A DNA stretch of 64,000 bases from Nannocystis bainbridge (GCF_028368995.1 NZ_JAQNDL010000002.1:1423724-1487723); one strand, 5' to 3'; numbered from the stretch's first letter, positions 34,771 to 43,974 are shown. Notes: a model not told the origin generated them from the sequence alone. Program-made: numbers and translations.

Positions 34771-36510
34771 ATGACCGCCGTATCGCGTCTTTCGCCGCCC
34801 TACAACCCGAATCAACCCTTACCGGACCCCGAGGCCGTGCTCGAGGTGCTGCAGCGGGAGCTCAAGCGGTCGATGGGCGGGCTGGTGGTGCCCGGCTCGC
34901 CGCGGCCGTACTTCATGCAGTACTCGCTGCGCCGGGTCCACGCGCTGCGCCTGCGGGCGGCCCACGGGGCCCTGCTGCGCTCGCGCGAGACCACGGCCGG
35001 CCAGCTCTGGGCCGATGTCCGGGTCGGCAGCCACAAGTTCGACAACGTCATCGACGGCGGCCTCGGCGACCGCTCGGAGGAGCGGGAGAGCAGCGACTGG
35101 GTCGACGCCCCGGACGACCTCAACCTGCAGGCGCTCCAGATCGGGCTGTGGAAGCTGACCCAGATCAAGTTCGACGAGGCGCTGGAGGACTACTACGAGC
35201 ACCGCAAGGCGACCGTCAGCGAGTACCTGCGCGACGAGATCAGCTCCTTTACGCGCGAGCGCCCGGTCGTCCACAAGGAAGAGCTGCACCACGACCCGTT
35301 CCCGCGGGCCCACTGGGAGAAGACGCTGGTCGAGCTGTCGCGGCGGTTCCTCGACCACCCGGAGGTGTTCGACCCGAGCATCACGCTGTCGGCCGAGCGG
35401 GTCCACCGCTGGCTGGTGACCAGCGAGGGGACAGCGGTCATCACCGAGGACGTGTTCGTCCAGCTCGGCATCGAGGGCTGGGTCCTGACCGAGGACGGCG
35501 TGTACGTCGAGGGCTCGCGCCAGCTGTACCTGCGGGCGGTCGACGAGGTGCCCGAGCGCGCGCACCTCGAGCGGCTGCTGGCCGACGTGCTCGAGGAGCT
35601 CGGGGCGCTGCGGGCGGCCGACAGCCCGGGGGCCTTCATCGGCCCGGCGCTGCTGTCGGGCCAGGCCGCGAGCACGCTGTTCCACGAGGCATTGGGCCAC
35701 CGCCTCGAGGGCGAGCGGCTGACCGCCCGCGGCGAGAGCAAGACGTTCGCCCGCATGCGCGGCGAGCGGATCCTGCCCCGCGGGCTGCACGTGTTCGACG
35801 ACCCGACCCTGACGCACTGCGGCCGCGAGCCGCTGTGGGGCCACTACCGCGTCGACGACGAGGGCGTGGCGGCCCGGCGCACGCTGCTGGTCGACGACGG
35901 GGTGCTGAAGGGCTTCTTGCAGAGCCGCAGCCCGATCCCCGGCAGCGACCACTCGAACGGCCACGGGCGCCACGACGGCAACGAGCGGCCGATGGCGCGC
36001 ATGGGCACGCTGGTAGTCGAGGGCGCCCCGGGCTCGGGCGAGTCGTGGGACGCGCTGCGGACCCGCCTGATCGAGCTGGCGCGGGCCCAGGGCCGCCGCC
36101 ACGGGGTCATCATCCAGCGCGTCCTGGCCGGCGAGACTTCGACCTCGGACTACGACTTCCAGGCCTTCAAGGGCAGCCTGGCCGAGGTCTATCTGGTCGA
36201 CGCCCAGACCGGCAAGGTCCGCCGGATCCGCGACGTCGAGCTGATCGGCACGCCCCTGGCGGCCCTGCAGAAGATCACCGCGTTCGGCCGCGACCGCGAG
36301 ACCGACCAGGGCTTCTGCTACGCCGAGAGCGGGTCGATCCCGGTCAGCGGGATCGCGCCGCCGATCCTGCTGTCGGAGCTGGAGCTGCAGCAGAGCAGCA
36401 CGACCGGCTACCACGACCCGCTGCTGCCGCCGCCGTTCGCCGACGATGGCTCGCGCGGGCGCAAGGGCGGGCTGCGCGAGCGCGGCAAGCGGAAGAAGCC
36501 GCTGAACTGA
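34771..36510 (+). CDS. TldD/PmbA-type metalloprotease
   Basis: The product has 579 residues. The family zinc motif HEALGHRLEGE is intact (His305, Glu306, His310), followed by later conserved blocks (YDFQAFKG, ELIGTPLAALQKI, GFCYAESGSIPVSGIAP). TldD-type proteases cleave unfolded peptides and process peptide natural products and antitoxins, usually as a TldD/TldE heterodimer; no TldE partner is nearby. It is longer than E. coli TldD (481 residues), with an extended N-terminal half. The start is ATG at 34771. The C-terminus is basic (RGRKGGLRERGKRKKPLN). Confidence 0.85.
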   Translation: MTAVSRLSPPYNPNQPLPDPEAVLEVLQRELKRSMGGLVVPGSPRPYFMQYSLRRVHALRLRAAHGALLRSRETTAGQLWADVRVGSHKFDNVIDGGLGDRSEERESSDWVDAPDDLNLQALQIGLWKLTQIKFDEALEDYYEHRKATVSEYLRDEISSFTRERPVVHKEELHHDPFPRAHWEKTLVELSRRFLDHPEVFDPSITLSAERVHRWLVTSEGTAVITEDVFVQLGIEGWVLTEDGVYVEGSRQLYLRAVDEVPERAHLERLLADVLEELGALRAADSPGAFIGPALLSGQAASTLFHEALGHRLEGERLTARGESKTFARMRGERILPRGLHVFDDPTLTHCGREPLWGHYRVDDEGVAARRTLLVDDGVLKGFLQSRSPIPGSDHSNGHGRHDGNERPMARMGTLVVEGAPGSGESWDALRTRLIELARAQGRRHGVIIQRVLAGETSTSDYDFQAFKGSLAEVYLVDAQTGKVRRIRDVELIGTPLAALQKITAFGRDRETDQGFCYAESGSIPVSGIAPPILLSELELQQSSTTGYHDPLLPPPFADDGSRGRKGGLRERGKRKKPLN

Positions 36511-36568
36511 CGGGCCGGGCGCTCGGGCCGCCGGGAGCGCGGTAGCGACCGGGGCTCCGCTGCCGACC

Positions 36569-36665
36569 GCCCGGATCGTCAGGCCCGCGGCGGGCGGCGC
36601 AAGCGAGGCCGCTCGAGGATGCTCGGGGCGCTGTCGACGCCCGGATCGCCAGGTCCGCGGCGGGC
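36569..36665. repeat. Direct repeat of about 27 bp, two copies 70 bp apart
   Basis: GCCCGGATCG followed by a GC-rich core CCGCGGCGGGC, at 36569-36595 and 36639-36665, after the TldD gene. An imperfect GC-rich inverted repeat around GGGGCGCCCC lies at 36674-36710 and may be a terminator. Confidence 0.6.
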
Positions 36666-36787
36666 TGCTTCAGGGGGCGCCCCGCTCGCGTGCTCGCGGG
36701 CGCGCCCCGTGACGGCGTCTGCCGGGCCCGGCAGGCCTTGACGAACTCCTGTTGCCGGCGGCGGCCGCCTCTGCGAGCCTCGAAGCG

Positions 36788-37084
36788 ATGTGGACCCTCG
36801 TGTTCGCCGGGCTGTTCTTCGTCTGGAACCTCCAGGCGTCGCTGCGGAGGGCCCACGAGCGCGCCAGGGGGCGAGGCGGCGGTCCGGTGCTCGGGCCGCT
36901 GATCGCCAACTCGCTGATGCTGGCGACCGCCGTCGTCGGGGTGTTCGTGCGGGCGGAGGCCCTCGGCCGGGCCAGGCCGTGGGGGCTCCTGGTGATCACG
37001 GCGGCGGTGGCGGTCGGGCACTGGGCCGCGATCGTGGGGATCGACCGGCTGGGCACGCGCCGGCGCGAATGGAGCGGGGCATGA
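36788..37084 (+). CDS. Small membrane protein
   Basis: The product has 98 residues and three predicted helices (WTLVFAGLFFVWNLQ, ANSLMLATAVVGVFV, LVITAAVAVGHWAAIV). No family is recognised. The start is ATG at 36788. The stop overlaps the ATG of the next gene by four bases, so the two are coupled. Confidence 0.6.
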   Translation: MWTLVFAGLFFVWNLQASLRRAHERARGRGGGPVLGPLIANSLMLATAVVGVFVRAEALGRARPWGLLVITAAVAVGHWAAIVGIDRLGTRRREWSGA

Positions 37085-37686
37085 GCGAGCTTTACAGCGT
37101 GAGGGTCGAGGCCGTAGACGGCGTCGAGGTCGTCCTGCGGGTCACCACGGTGCATCCGGACGCGGGGCCTCCGCCCGACACCGCGACGTTCGCCGTCGAG
37201 GTGCTGGTGGAGCTGTGGTCGCTGCTCGACCGCGGGCTCGTCGGCCTGATCGAGGGCTGCGAACTGGACGGTGCCGCGGCTCAGCAACTGGCGCGCGACC
37301 CGGCCTGGGCGCCCCGCTGCAAGCGGCTGCGCGAGCTGGGGTTCGGCCGCCAGGTCGAGTGCACGGCCGAGGAGCACGCCGCGCTGGCGGCCGTGATGCA
37401 GGCCGGGCAGTCGACGCTGTTCCGCGGCGAGCCGGTCGGCGGGCTGCTCGGCTACGGCGAGCAGTCCTACGTGTTCATCCCGGCCGACCGGGTCGCGCTG
37501 GCCGCCGCGGTCGCGCCGCTGGTGGCCGCCCACGGCGTCGACGAGCGCGAGTTCGACGCGGCCTACGAGGACTGGCCGGACGAGCCGGAGCAGCTCCCGC
37601 GCGCCCGGGTGCACCTGCGGGTCCACGACGCCGGGTGGCTGGGCTTCGTCCGCCCGGGCTGGAGCTGGGACACCGGCGCCCACTGA
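37081..37686 (+). CDS. Soluble protein of unknown function
   Basis: The product has 201 residues with no signal peptide or membrane helix. It is acidic and Trp-containing (AYEDWPDEPEQ, PGWSWDTGAH). It is coupled to the small membrane protein by ATGA overlap, which suggests joint action. It converges on the KamA-type gene with 12 bp between stops. I recognise no family. Confidence 0.6.
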   Translation: MSELYSVRVEAVDGVEVVLRVTTVHPDAGPPPDTATFAVEVLVELWSLLDRGLVGLIEGCELDGAAAQQLARDPAWAPRCKRLRELGFGRQVECTAEEHAALAAVMQAGQSTLFRGEPVGGLLGYGEQSYVFIPADRVALAAAVAPLVAAHGVDEREFDAAYEDWPDEPEQLPRARVHLRVHDAGWLGFVRPGWSWDTGAH

Positions 37687-37698
37687 GGGCTCAAAACC

Positions 37699-39105
37699 TC
37701 AGCGATCGCGCGGCGGATTCTCGGGCACGATCTCCGAGTAATCTCGCAGCTTTGCGTCGTAGGTTTTAAACTTCCACTCGAAGCCAGATCGCGCCGCCAC
37801 GTAGCTCGGACCGAGCGGGATCTTGCCGTCGCCGCCGGGCAGGTCGAGCACGTAGTGGGGCAGGCAGAGGCCAGAGATGTGGCCGCGCAGGGCGGTCATC
37901 AGATCGAGGCCGCGGTCGATGGTGGTGCGGAAGTGCGACAGGCCGCGGGTCGAGTCGCAGTGGTGGAGGTAGTAGGGCCGGATCCCGAGCGCGTAGACCA
38001 GCTCACGGAACAGCGTCCGCAGGGCCTCGGCGTCGTCGTTGACGCCCTTCAGCAGGACGGTCTGGTTGAGCAACATGAAGCCGGCCTCGCGCAGGGTGCG
38101 GGCGGCGAGCACGGTGGTGTCGGTGATCTCGCGGGCATGGTTGAAGTGGGTGACCACGCAGACCATGAGCCGGCCCTTGAGCGCCCGGACCAGGCCGGCG
38201 TTGATGCGCTCGGGCAGGACGACCGGGATCCGGGTGTGGAGGCGCAGCAGGCGGACGTGGGCGATGGCCTCGATCCGCCGCCGCAGCTCCTCCAGACGCT
38301 CGTTGCCGAGGATCAGCGGGTCGCCGCCGGTGAGGATGACCTCGCGGATCTCGGGGTGCGCGGCGATGTAGGCCAGGGCCGGTTCGAGGGCCTCGATCGC
38401 GTAACCGGCGGCGTCGTCGGCGGCCAGCGACTCCTTGCGGAAGCAGTGCCTGCAGTACACGGCGCACTGATAGGTCGGGTAGAGCAGGACGCGGTCGGGG
38501 TAGCGGTGGGTCAGCCGCGGGGCCGGGCTGTGGGCCGCGTCGCCGATCGGGTCCTCGCGCTCGCGCGGGTCGACGACCAACTCGTCGGCGCTGGGGATGA
38601 CCTGGCGCCGGATGGGGTCGCGCTCGTCGGCCCAGTCGATGAGGTCGAGGTAGCGCCGCGGGGCCTTGACGTTGAAGCTGGCGGCGGCAGCGGCGTCGCG
38701 CGCGAGGTCGGCCGGGGCGATGGGCAGGGCGGCCAGGTCGGCGGCGTGCTGGAGCTTCAAAGGCTTGCGGGGCTCGGAGACCGCGCCGCTGGGGGGGGCG
38801 ACGGGCAAACTGGGGGGCGTCGCGTCGGCGGCCGCAGGCGGCGAGGGTGGCACGACGTGGGTCGCCTGGGCGGCCGCAGGCGGCGAGAGCGGCGGTGAGA
38901 CGGGAAGAGGCGGGGCGACGGGCGGGGGCGCGGCGTGGGTCGCGTCGGCGGCCGCGGGCGGCGAGGACGGCGAGGGCGTCGCGGCGGGCTGCGCGGGCGA
39001 GCCGCGTCCGGCATGCGTGCGCCAGGAATCGCTGCCCTGCGCGTCGTCGTCCCGGTCGGCCACGATCGCGCGGAGGCTAGCCCTGGCGCCGGGGGGCGTC
39101 AACAC
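37699..39105 (-). CDS. KamA-type radical SAM protein (lysine 2,3-aminomutase family)
   Basis: The protein has 468 residues. The radical SAM cluster motif is CAVYCRHC, with KamA-family signatures ILTGGDPLIL, LHTRIPVVLPERIN and VLLKGVNDD. Such enzymes use an iron-sulfur cluster and SAM to shift amino groups (lysine 2,3-aminomutase, or EpmB acting on elongation factor P). No epmA or efp gene is in the window, so the substrate is unknown. The N-terminal 110 residues are low complexity, with Pro/Ala units containing SPPAAADAT and are extra to the family. The start may be GTG at 39105 or GTG at 39063; neither has a clear ribosome site. The stop is 12 bp from that of the gene ending at 37686. Confidence 0.82.
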   Translation of the reverse strand: MLTPPGARASLRAIVADRDDDAQGSDSWRTHAGRGSPAQPAATPSPSSPPAAADATHAAPPPVAPPLPVSPPLSPPAAAQATHVVPPSPPAAADATPPSLPVAPPSGAVSEPRKPLKLQHAADLAALPIAPADLARDAAAAASFNVKAPRRYLDLIDWADERDPIRRQVIPSADELVVDPREREDPIGDAAHSPAPRLTHRYPDRVLLYPTYQCAVYCRHCFRKESLAADDAAGYAIEALEPALAYIAAHPEIREVILTGGDPLILGNERLEELRRRIEAIAHVRLLRLHTRIPVVLPERINAGLVRALKGRLMVCVVTHFNHAREITDTTVLAARTLREAGFMLLNQTVLLKGVNDDAEALRTLFRELVYALGIRPYYLHHCDSTRGLSHFRTTIDRGLDLMTALRGHISGLCLPHYVLDLPGGDGKIPLGPSYVAARSGFEWKFKTYDAKLRDYSEIVPENPPRDR

Positions 39106-39218
39106 GGGCCCGTCATGGGGTCGCTCGTGCGACGCGAGGGTCGCCTAGGGAGCGACGAGGGCCGACGCGAACCTGCCGCCGGGCGACCTCATGAACGCAG
39201 TCTTCGGACCGCCGGAGC

Positions 39219-40532
39219 GTGGGGGGCAGCGCCGGCCCCCTGGCGACGCGAGCTTTCGCTACCCTCGGCGTGGAAGTGCCTGTCGTGGAGGAGACCGACG
39301 GAGAGGCCGACGAGCAGCGCCGGATCGGCGTGATGCTCGACCGGATCTTCGTCGCTACCGCGGTGGCGATCGGCGCGGCGACGGTGTTCCAGGCGGCGAG
39401 CCAGGCGATCGACCCGCTGATGAGCTTCAACCTGGTCGTCATCGCCCTGTTCCTCGGGCTGCGCGTGGTGGTCCGTCGCGGCCACGTGCGCGCCGTCAGC
39501 GTCGGCATGGTGGTGACGCTGTGGATCCTCGTGACCGCGGCGGTGTGGTTCGACGGCGGGCTCAAGAGCCCGTCGCTCGCGGCCTACCTGACGATCCTGA
39601 TGCTGGCTGCGCTGCTGCTGCGGGCGCGGGCGCTGTGGGTCTACCTGGCGCTGTCGGCCGCGGCTGCGCTGGGGTTCGTGCTGGCCGAGAGCATGGGCAT
39701 GCTGCCGGCGCGGCAGTCGGTCGACACGCTGGTGCGGCCGTTCTTCGTCCACCTGATCCACCTGCTGGCGTCGGCGCTGTTCCTCTACATGGCGGTCGAC
39801 AGCCTCGAGCGGGCGCGGGCGCGGGCGCGGGCCAATCAGGAGCGGGCGGCGATGCTGCTCCGCGAGCTCGAGCTCGAGAAGCAGCGCGCCGACGAGCTGC
39901 TGCACAACATCCTGCCCGAGCGGGTGGCCGAGCAGCTCAAGCGCAAGATGCACCCGATCGCGGAGCGCTTCGAGGCGGCGACGGTGCTGTTCGCCGACAT
40001 CGCCGAGTTCACCCGCTTCGCCGCCGAGCGCCCGCCGGACGTGGTGGTCGAGCTGCTCAACGACATCTTCTCGCGCTTCGACGCGCTGGCCGGGGAGCTC
40101 GGGCTCGAGAAGATCAAGACCATCGGCGACGCCTACATGGTGGTGGCCGGGATCCCGACGCCGCGGGCCGATCACGCGCCGGCGATGGCCGAGATGGCGC
40201 TGGCGATGCGGGACGAGTTCGCGCGCTTCGTGGCCGCGCGCGAGCTCGCCCTCGGGCTGCGGATCGGGCTCCATTGCGGACCGGCGGTGGCGGGGGTCAT
40301 CGGCCGCCGAAAGTTCATTTACGACCTCTGGGGCGACACGGTGAACACCGCCAGCCGCATGGAATCGCTCGGCCAGGTCGGCGAGATCCAGGTGACCGAA
40401 CCGGTCGCCACGGCCCTTCAGGGGCTGTTTACGTGCATTCCGCGGGGCAGCATCGCGGTCAAGGGCAAGGGCGAGCTGCAGGTGTTCTGGCTGCAGGGCC
40501 CGGTGGAAAAGCCGGCAGTCGTGGGGTCTTGA
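39219..40532 (+). CDS. Membrane adenylate cyclase (class III)
   Basis: The protein has 437 residues. Five or six N-terminal helices form a membrane region (for example FNLVVIALFLGLRVVV), then a coiled coil (ANQERAAMLLRELELEKQR) and ILPERVAEQLK, the typical lead-in to a cyclase domain. The cyclase domain has FADIAEFT and IKTIGDAYMVVAG with both metal Asp residues, and WGDTVNTASRMES. It probably makes cAMP at the inner membrane. The start is uncertain: GTG at 39219 or 39270. It is the first gene of the set running through HD-GYP, ybeY and the isoaspartyl peptidase. Confidence 0.85.
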   Translation: MGGSAGPLATRAFATLGVEVPVVEETDGEADEQRRIGVMLDRIFVATAVAIGAATVFQAASQAIDPLMSFNLVVIALFLGLRVVVRRGHVRAVSVGMVVTLWILVTAAVWFDGGLKSPSLAAYLTILMLAALLLRARALWVYLALSAAAALGFVLAESMGMLPARQSVDTLVRPFFVHLIHLLASALFLYMAVDSLERARARARANQERAAMLLRELELEKQRADELLHNILPERVAEQLKRKMHPIAERFEAATVLFADIAEFTRFAAERPPDVVVELLNDIFSRFDALAGELGLEKIKTIGDAYMVVAGIPTPRADHAPAMAEMALAMRDEFARFVAARELALGLRIGLHCGPAVAGVIGRRKFIYDLWGDTVNTASRMESLGQVGEIQVTEPVATALQGLFTCIPRGSIAVKGKGELQVFWLQGPVEKPAVVGS

Positions 40533-40600
40533 GTCCTCACGCCGCCGGGGCGCCGGAAGGTGTGCATGGGGCTGCGCCGCGCGGGTGTACGCTGGGCCGG

Positions 40601-42481
40601 ATGGACGAGGGGCTGCTGCGTTACCCCGACGTGCTCGCGTATCTCCGGCACCTGGCCAGAGATCCGGCGTTCGGGCGGGTGCAGTACGTCACCGACCTCG
40701 GCGGAACACTGCGCGCCGCGGTGGTCGGGCGCGGTCGGGCCCGGCTGGCGATCGTCGAGGCGCTCGGGTTCGTGCCGCAGGAGTTCGACGTGGTGCTGGT
40801 GGTCGGGCCCGAGCGCTCGCTGGCGGCGGCGCTGGGTCGGATGCCGGCCCACCGGGCGCACGCGCTGGCGCTGCCGACGTCGCCGCCGCGCCTGCGCCGG
40901 GCCATCGACGAGGCGCTGCTGGCCGTCGAGGCGATCCTGCAGAGCCGCGTGGCCGACCAGTTGGTCGAGGTCGGCCTGGCGCTCAACCGCGAGCGCGACC
41001 CCCGACGCGTGCTCGAGCTGATCGTCCGCCACGCGCGGGCGATCACCGGCGCCGACGCCGGCTCGATCTACGTGGTCGAGGAAGACGGGACCAAGTTGCG
41101 CTTCCGCGTGGCCCACAACGACTCGGTCGCGGCCGACCTCCGCGACCACACGCTGTCGGTGTCGGACGCCTCGGTGGTCGGGGCGTGCGTGCTGAGCGGG
41201 CAGATCATCAACCTCGAGGACATGTACTCGGAGACAGGTCGCACCGCGCTCGGCCGCACGTTCGCGCACGACCGCTCGTTCGACGAGCGGTTCGGCTACC
41301 AGACGCGCTCGCTGCTGACGGTGCCGATGCGCGCGCCGGAGGGCCAGGTGATCGGCGCGGTGCAGCTCATCAACGCCAAGGACGGGCGCCACCCGCTGGC
41401 GTGGCCGGCCGACTTCGGCCGCCGCACCCGGCCGTTCTCGGCCACCGACGAGCGGGTCTGCCTGGCACTGGCGACCCAGGGGGCCGTGGCGCTCGAGAAC
41501 GCCAACCTGTACGCGGAGGTGCAGGCGCTGTTCGAGGGGTTCGTGCGCGCGAGCGTGACGGCGATCGAGCAGCGCGATCCGACGACGAGCGGGCACAGCC
41601 AGCGCGTGGCCGACCTGACGGTGGCGCTGGCGAAGGCGGTCGATCGCAGCGACGGGCCGCTGGCGGCGGTCAAGTTCTCGAGCGACGACCTGCGCGAGAT
41701 CGAGGTCGCAGGGCTGCTCCACGACTTCGGCAAGGTCGGGGTGCGCGAGCACGTGCTGGTCAAGGCGAAGAAGCTGTTCGACTGGGAGCTGACGCTGGTC
41801 GAGGAGCGCCTCGACCACCTCCGCACCGCGGCGCGGCTGCGCCTGGCGGAGCGCGAGCTGGTGGCGCTGACGACCGGGACGATCGATCTCGAGGCGGCGC
41901 GACGAGCGTTCACGGCGGAGCTGCTGCAGATCGAGCGCTGGCGCGAGGTGGTGCGCCGGGCGAACGAGCCGGCGCTGCTGCCGGAGGCGGTCGAGGCCGA
42001 GATCCACGAGGTCGCGGCGGCCCGCAGCCAGACGCCCGACAAGGTGCTGCGGATCCTCGACGACGCCCACCTGACAGCGCTGAGGATCGCCCGCGGCAGC
42101 CTCACCGAGGACGAGCGCTCGGAGGTGCAGAACCACGTGCGCCACACGTTCGAGTTCCTGCGCCAGATCCCGTGGGGCCAGCGGCTGCGCCGGGTGCCGG
42201 AGATCGCAGGGATGCACCACGAGTATATGGACGGCAGCGGCTACCCCCGCGGTGCGGCCGCCGCGGCGATCCCGATCCAGGCCCGCATGATGACGGTGGC
42301 CGATATCTTCGACGCCTTGACCGCCGCCGACCGACCGTACAAAAAAGCCGTGCCCGTGCCCCTGGCGCTCGACATCCTCCACGCGGAAGCCCGCGCCGGC
42401 AAGCTCGACCCGGTGGTGCTCGAGGTGTTCGTCGGGGCGCGAGTGTTCGACCGGATCGACCTCTCGGGAGGTCGCAAGTGA
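40601..42481 (+). CDS. GAF and HD-GYP domain protein
   Basis: The protein has 626 residues. A response-regulator-like N-terminus (RLAIVEALGFVPQEFDVVLV) is followed by a GAF domain (about 140-300; SLLTVPMRAPEGQVIGAVQL) and an HD-GYP domain with SGHSQRVADLT, LLHDFGKVGV and HHEYMDGSGYP. HD-GYP domains degrade cyclic di-GMP. A helical insertion of about 110 residues separates the HD part from the GYP part, more than usual. The N-terminal domain lacks a clear phosphoacceptor Asp. A repeat pair lies at 41218-41241 within the GAF domain. The stop overlaps the GTG of ybeY. Confidence 0.85.
   Translation: MDEGLLRYPDVLAYLRHLARDPAFGRVQYVTDLGGTLRAAVVGRGRARLAIVEALGFVPQEFDVVLVVGPERSLAAALGRMPAHRAHALALPTSPPRLRRAIDEALLAVEAILQSRVADQLVEVGLALNRERDPRRVLELIVRHARAITGADAGSIYVVEEDGTKLRFRVAHNDSVAADLRDHTLSVSDASVVGACVLSGQIINLEDMYSETGRTALGRTFAHDRSFDERFGYQTRSLLTVPMRAPEGQVIGAVQLINAKDGRHPLAWPADFGRRTRPFSATDERVCLALATQGAVALENANLYAEVQALFEGFVRASVTAIEQRDPTTSGHSQRVADLTVALAKAVDRSDGPLAAVKFSSDDLREIEVAGLLHDFGKVGVREHVLVKAKKLFDWELTLVEERLDHLRTAARLRLAERELVALTTGTIDLEAARRAFTAELLQIERWREVVRRANEPALLPEAVEAEIHEVAAARSQTPDKVLRILDDAHLTALRIARGSLTEDERSEVQNHVRHTFEFLRQIPWGQRLRRVPEIAGMHHEYMDGSGYPRGAAAAAIPIQARMMTVADIFDALTAADRPYKKAVPVPLALDILHAEARAGKLDPVVLEVFVGARVFDRIDLSGGRK
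41218..41241. repeat. Possible 14-bp repeat pair in the GAF domain
   Basis: GGACATGTAC, spacer TCGG, AGACAGGTCG. Weaker than other copies; the coding match to GAF sequence may explain it. Confidence 0.35.
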
Positions 42482-43974
42482 GCCGCGTACGCAGGCAAGG
42501 GCCGGGCGCGCCGGGGCAGGGTGATGTGAGCGGCGACGAGGCGATCGGCGAGGACGATTTCGCCGCGGAGGACGACGCGGACGACGATGACGATTTCGCC
42601 GCGGAAGACGACGCGGACGATTTCGCCGCGGAGGATGACGCGGACGACGATGACGATTTCGCCGCGGAGGATGACGCGGACGACGATGACGATTTCGCCG
42701 CGGACGACGACGCGGACGACGGCGTGACGGACGCAGAGGAAGACGATGCGCTCGGTGACGAGCAGGGCGACGACGTGCCGGACGCGGAGGAAGACGACAC
42801 GCTCGACGACGACGTGACGGATGCCGAGGAAGACGACGCGCTCGAGGATGACACGAGCGACTTGAACGACGCGGAAGACGAAGACACGCTCGACGACGAC
42901 GCGACGGACGCAGAGGAAGACGACGCGCTCGAGGAAGACGTGGGCGACGACGCGGAAGATGAAGACGCCCTCGAAGACGACGCGAGCGACGCAGAGGAAG
43001 ACGACGCGCTCGACGACGACGCGAGCGCCATGGACGAAGGTGACGCTGACGCCGATGTGAGCGACGCGGAGGAAGACGACGAGAGCGACGATGTGGGCGA
43101 CGCGGACGAGGATGACGCGATGGACGAGGACGCCGGCGTCGCAGCGAGTGACGCTCATGAGGTGGCGGGCGACGCGGACGACGCGATGGACGAAGACGCG
43201 GGTGTCGACGATGAGATCGACGCTGACGACGACGAGCTCGCTGACGACGACGAGCTCGCTGACGACGACGCGTATGAGTCCGACGATGACGACGCGCACG
43301 GCCTCCCCGGTCTCGACGCTTTTGAAAACATGTCCCTCGCGCCAGGTCGCAGCCGGATCCGCTTCACCGTCGCGCCGCGGCGCAAGGCCCCGCGGTGGTT
43401 CGTGCAGGCGCTCGCGCGGCGGGTCGCTCGCGCCGCGCGGCGGCTCGGGATCGGCGGCGACGCGGCGGTGACCTGCCACCTCGTCGACGACCCTGCGATC
43501 GCCCGGCTCAACGCCGAGCACATGGGCAAGGTCGGCCCGACCGACGTGCTGTCGTTCCCGGCCGGGCCGCTCGGGCCGGGCGAGGGGGCAGGGACCGCGG
43601 GCGACATCGTGATCAGCGTCGACGCCGTACGACGCCAGGCGCGGGCCCGGCTCGGGATCTCGGACAGGTCCGAGAGGACAGGTGTCAAGCGCCAGGTCCT
43701 CTGGGGCCTGGTCATCGAGACCGGGCCGAAAGAGCCTGTCCTTCCGGACATGGTCGAAGGGTCTGCCGAGGCAGCGGCGGCGATCGACGAGGCGACCGTG
43801 CTCGCCGTCCACGGCCTGTGCCACCTGCTCGGCCACGACCACGGCGGGCGCGGGGAGGCGCGGGCGATGCACCGGGCCGAGCGGCGCGCGCTCAAAGCGG
43901 CCGCCACGCCCGACGTGCCGCGGCCCTACGGCATCGACGCGCGCCGCCAGCGGCGCGAGAGGAGGGCGCGGTGA
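42478..43974 (+). CDS. ybeY: Endoribonuclease YbeY with a giant acidic N-terminal extension and a repeat insertion
   Basis: The protein has 498 residues against about 155 in usual YbeY. Residues 25-281 are almost all Asp, Glu and Ala, built of units such as EDDFAAEDDADD and DAEEDDAL. The enzyme domain starts near residue 285, with VTCHLVDDPAIARLN, GPTDVLSFP and GDIVIS, and the zinc motif HGLCHLLGHDH (His445, His449, His455). Between GDIVIS and that motif an insertion of about 30 residues (395-426) is encoded by a seven-unit 14-bp repeat array. YbeY matures and checks rRNA. GTG at 42478 overlaps the HD-GYP stop, and its stop overlaps the next gene. The acidic part could be a nucleic acid mimic or disordered spacer. 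Confidence 0.88.
   Translation: MSRVRRQGPGAPGQGDVSGDEAIGEDDFAAEDDADDDDDFAAEDDADDFAAEDDADDDDDFAAEDDADDDDDFAADDDADDGVTDAEEDDALGDEQGDDVPDAEEDDTLDDDVTDAEEDDALEDDTSDLNDAEDEDTLDDDATDAEEDDALEEDVGDDAEDEDALEDDASDAEEDDALDDDASAMDEGDADADVSDAEEDDESDDVGDADEDDAMDEDAGVAASDAHEVAGDADDAMDEDAGVDDEIDADDDELADDDELADDDAYESDDDDAHGLPGLDAFENMSLAPGRSRIRFTVAPRRKAPRWFVQALARRVARAARRLGIGGDAAVTCHLVDDPAIARLNAEHMGKVGPTDVLSFPAGPLGPGEGAGTAGDIVISVDAVRRQARARLGISDRSERTGVKRQVLWGLVIETGPKEPVLPDMVEGSAEAAAAIDEATVLAVHGLCHLLGHDHGGRGEARAMHRAERRALKAAATPDVPRPYGIDARRQRRERRAR
42541..43320 (+). repeat. Degenerate coding repeats of the acidic YbeY extension
   Basis: GATTTCGCCGCGGA recurs at about 42556, 42593, 42626, 42656 and 42689, with GAC/GAG runs between. 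Later units carry GACGCGGAGGAAGACGA. The DNA repeats at least as clearly as the protein, pointing to repeat expansion. Confidence 0.75.
43662..43755. repeat. 14-bp repeat array, 7 units inside ybeY
   Basis: GGACAGGTCC, GGACAGGTGT, CGCCAGGTCC, GGGCCTGGTC, AGACCGGGCC, GAGCCTGTCC and GGACATGGTC in unbroken 14-bp register. Spacers include GAGA and GAAA. The frame is kept through the whole array. Confidence 0.8.

Noticed and set aside
40601..42481. Frameshift in the HD-GYP gene
   Set aside because: Conserved GAF and HD-GYP motifs lie in one frame; the long helical insertion is in frame.
42541..43320. Acidic stretch as a separate gene from ybeY
   Set aside because: The frame runs without a stop from GTG 42478 to the end of YbeY and the GTG overlaps the upstream stop.
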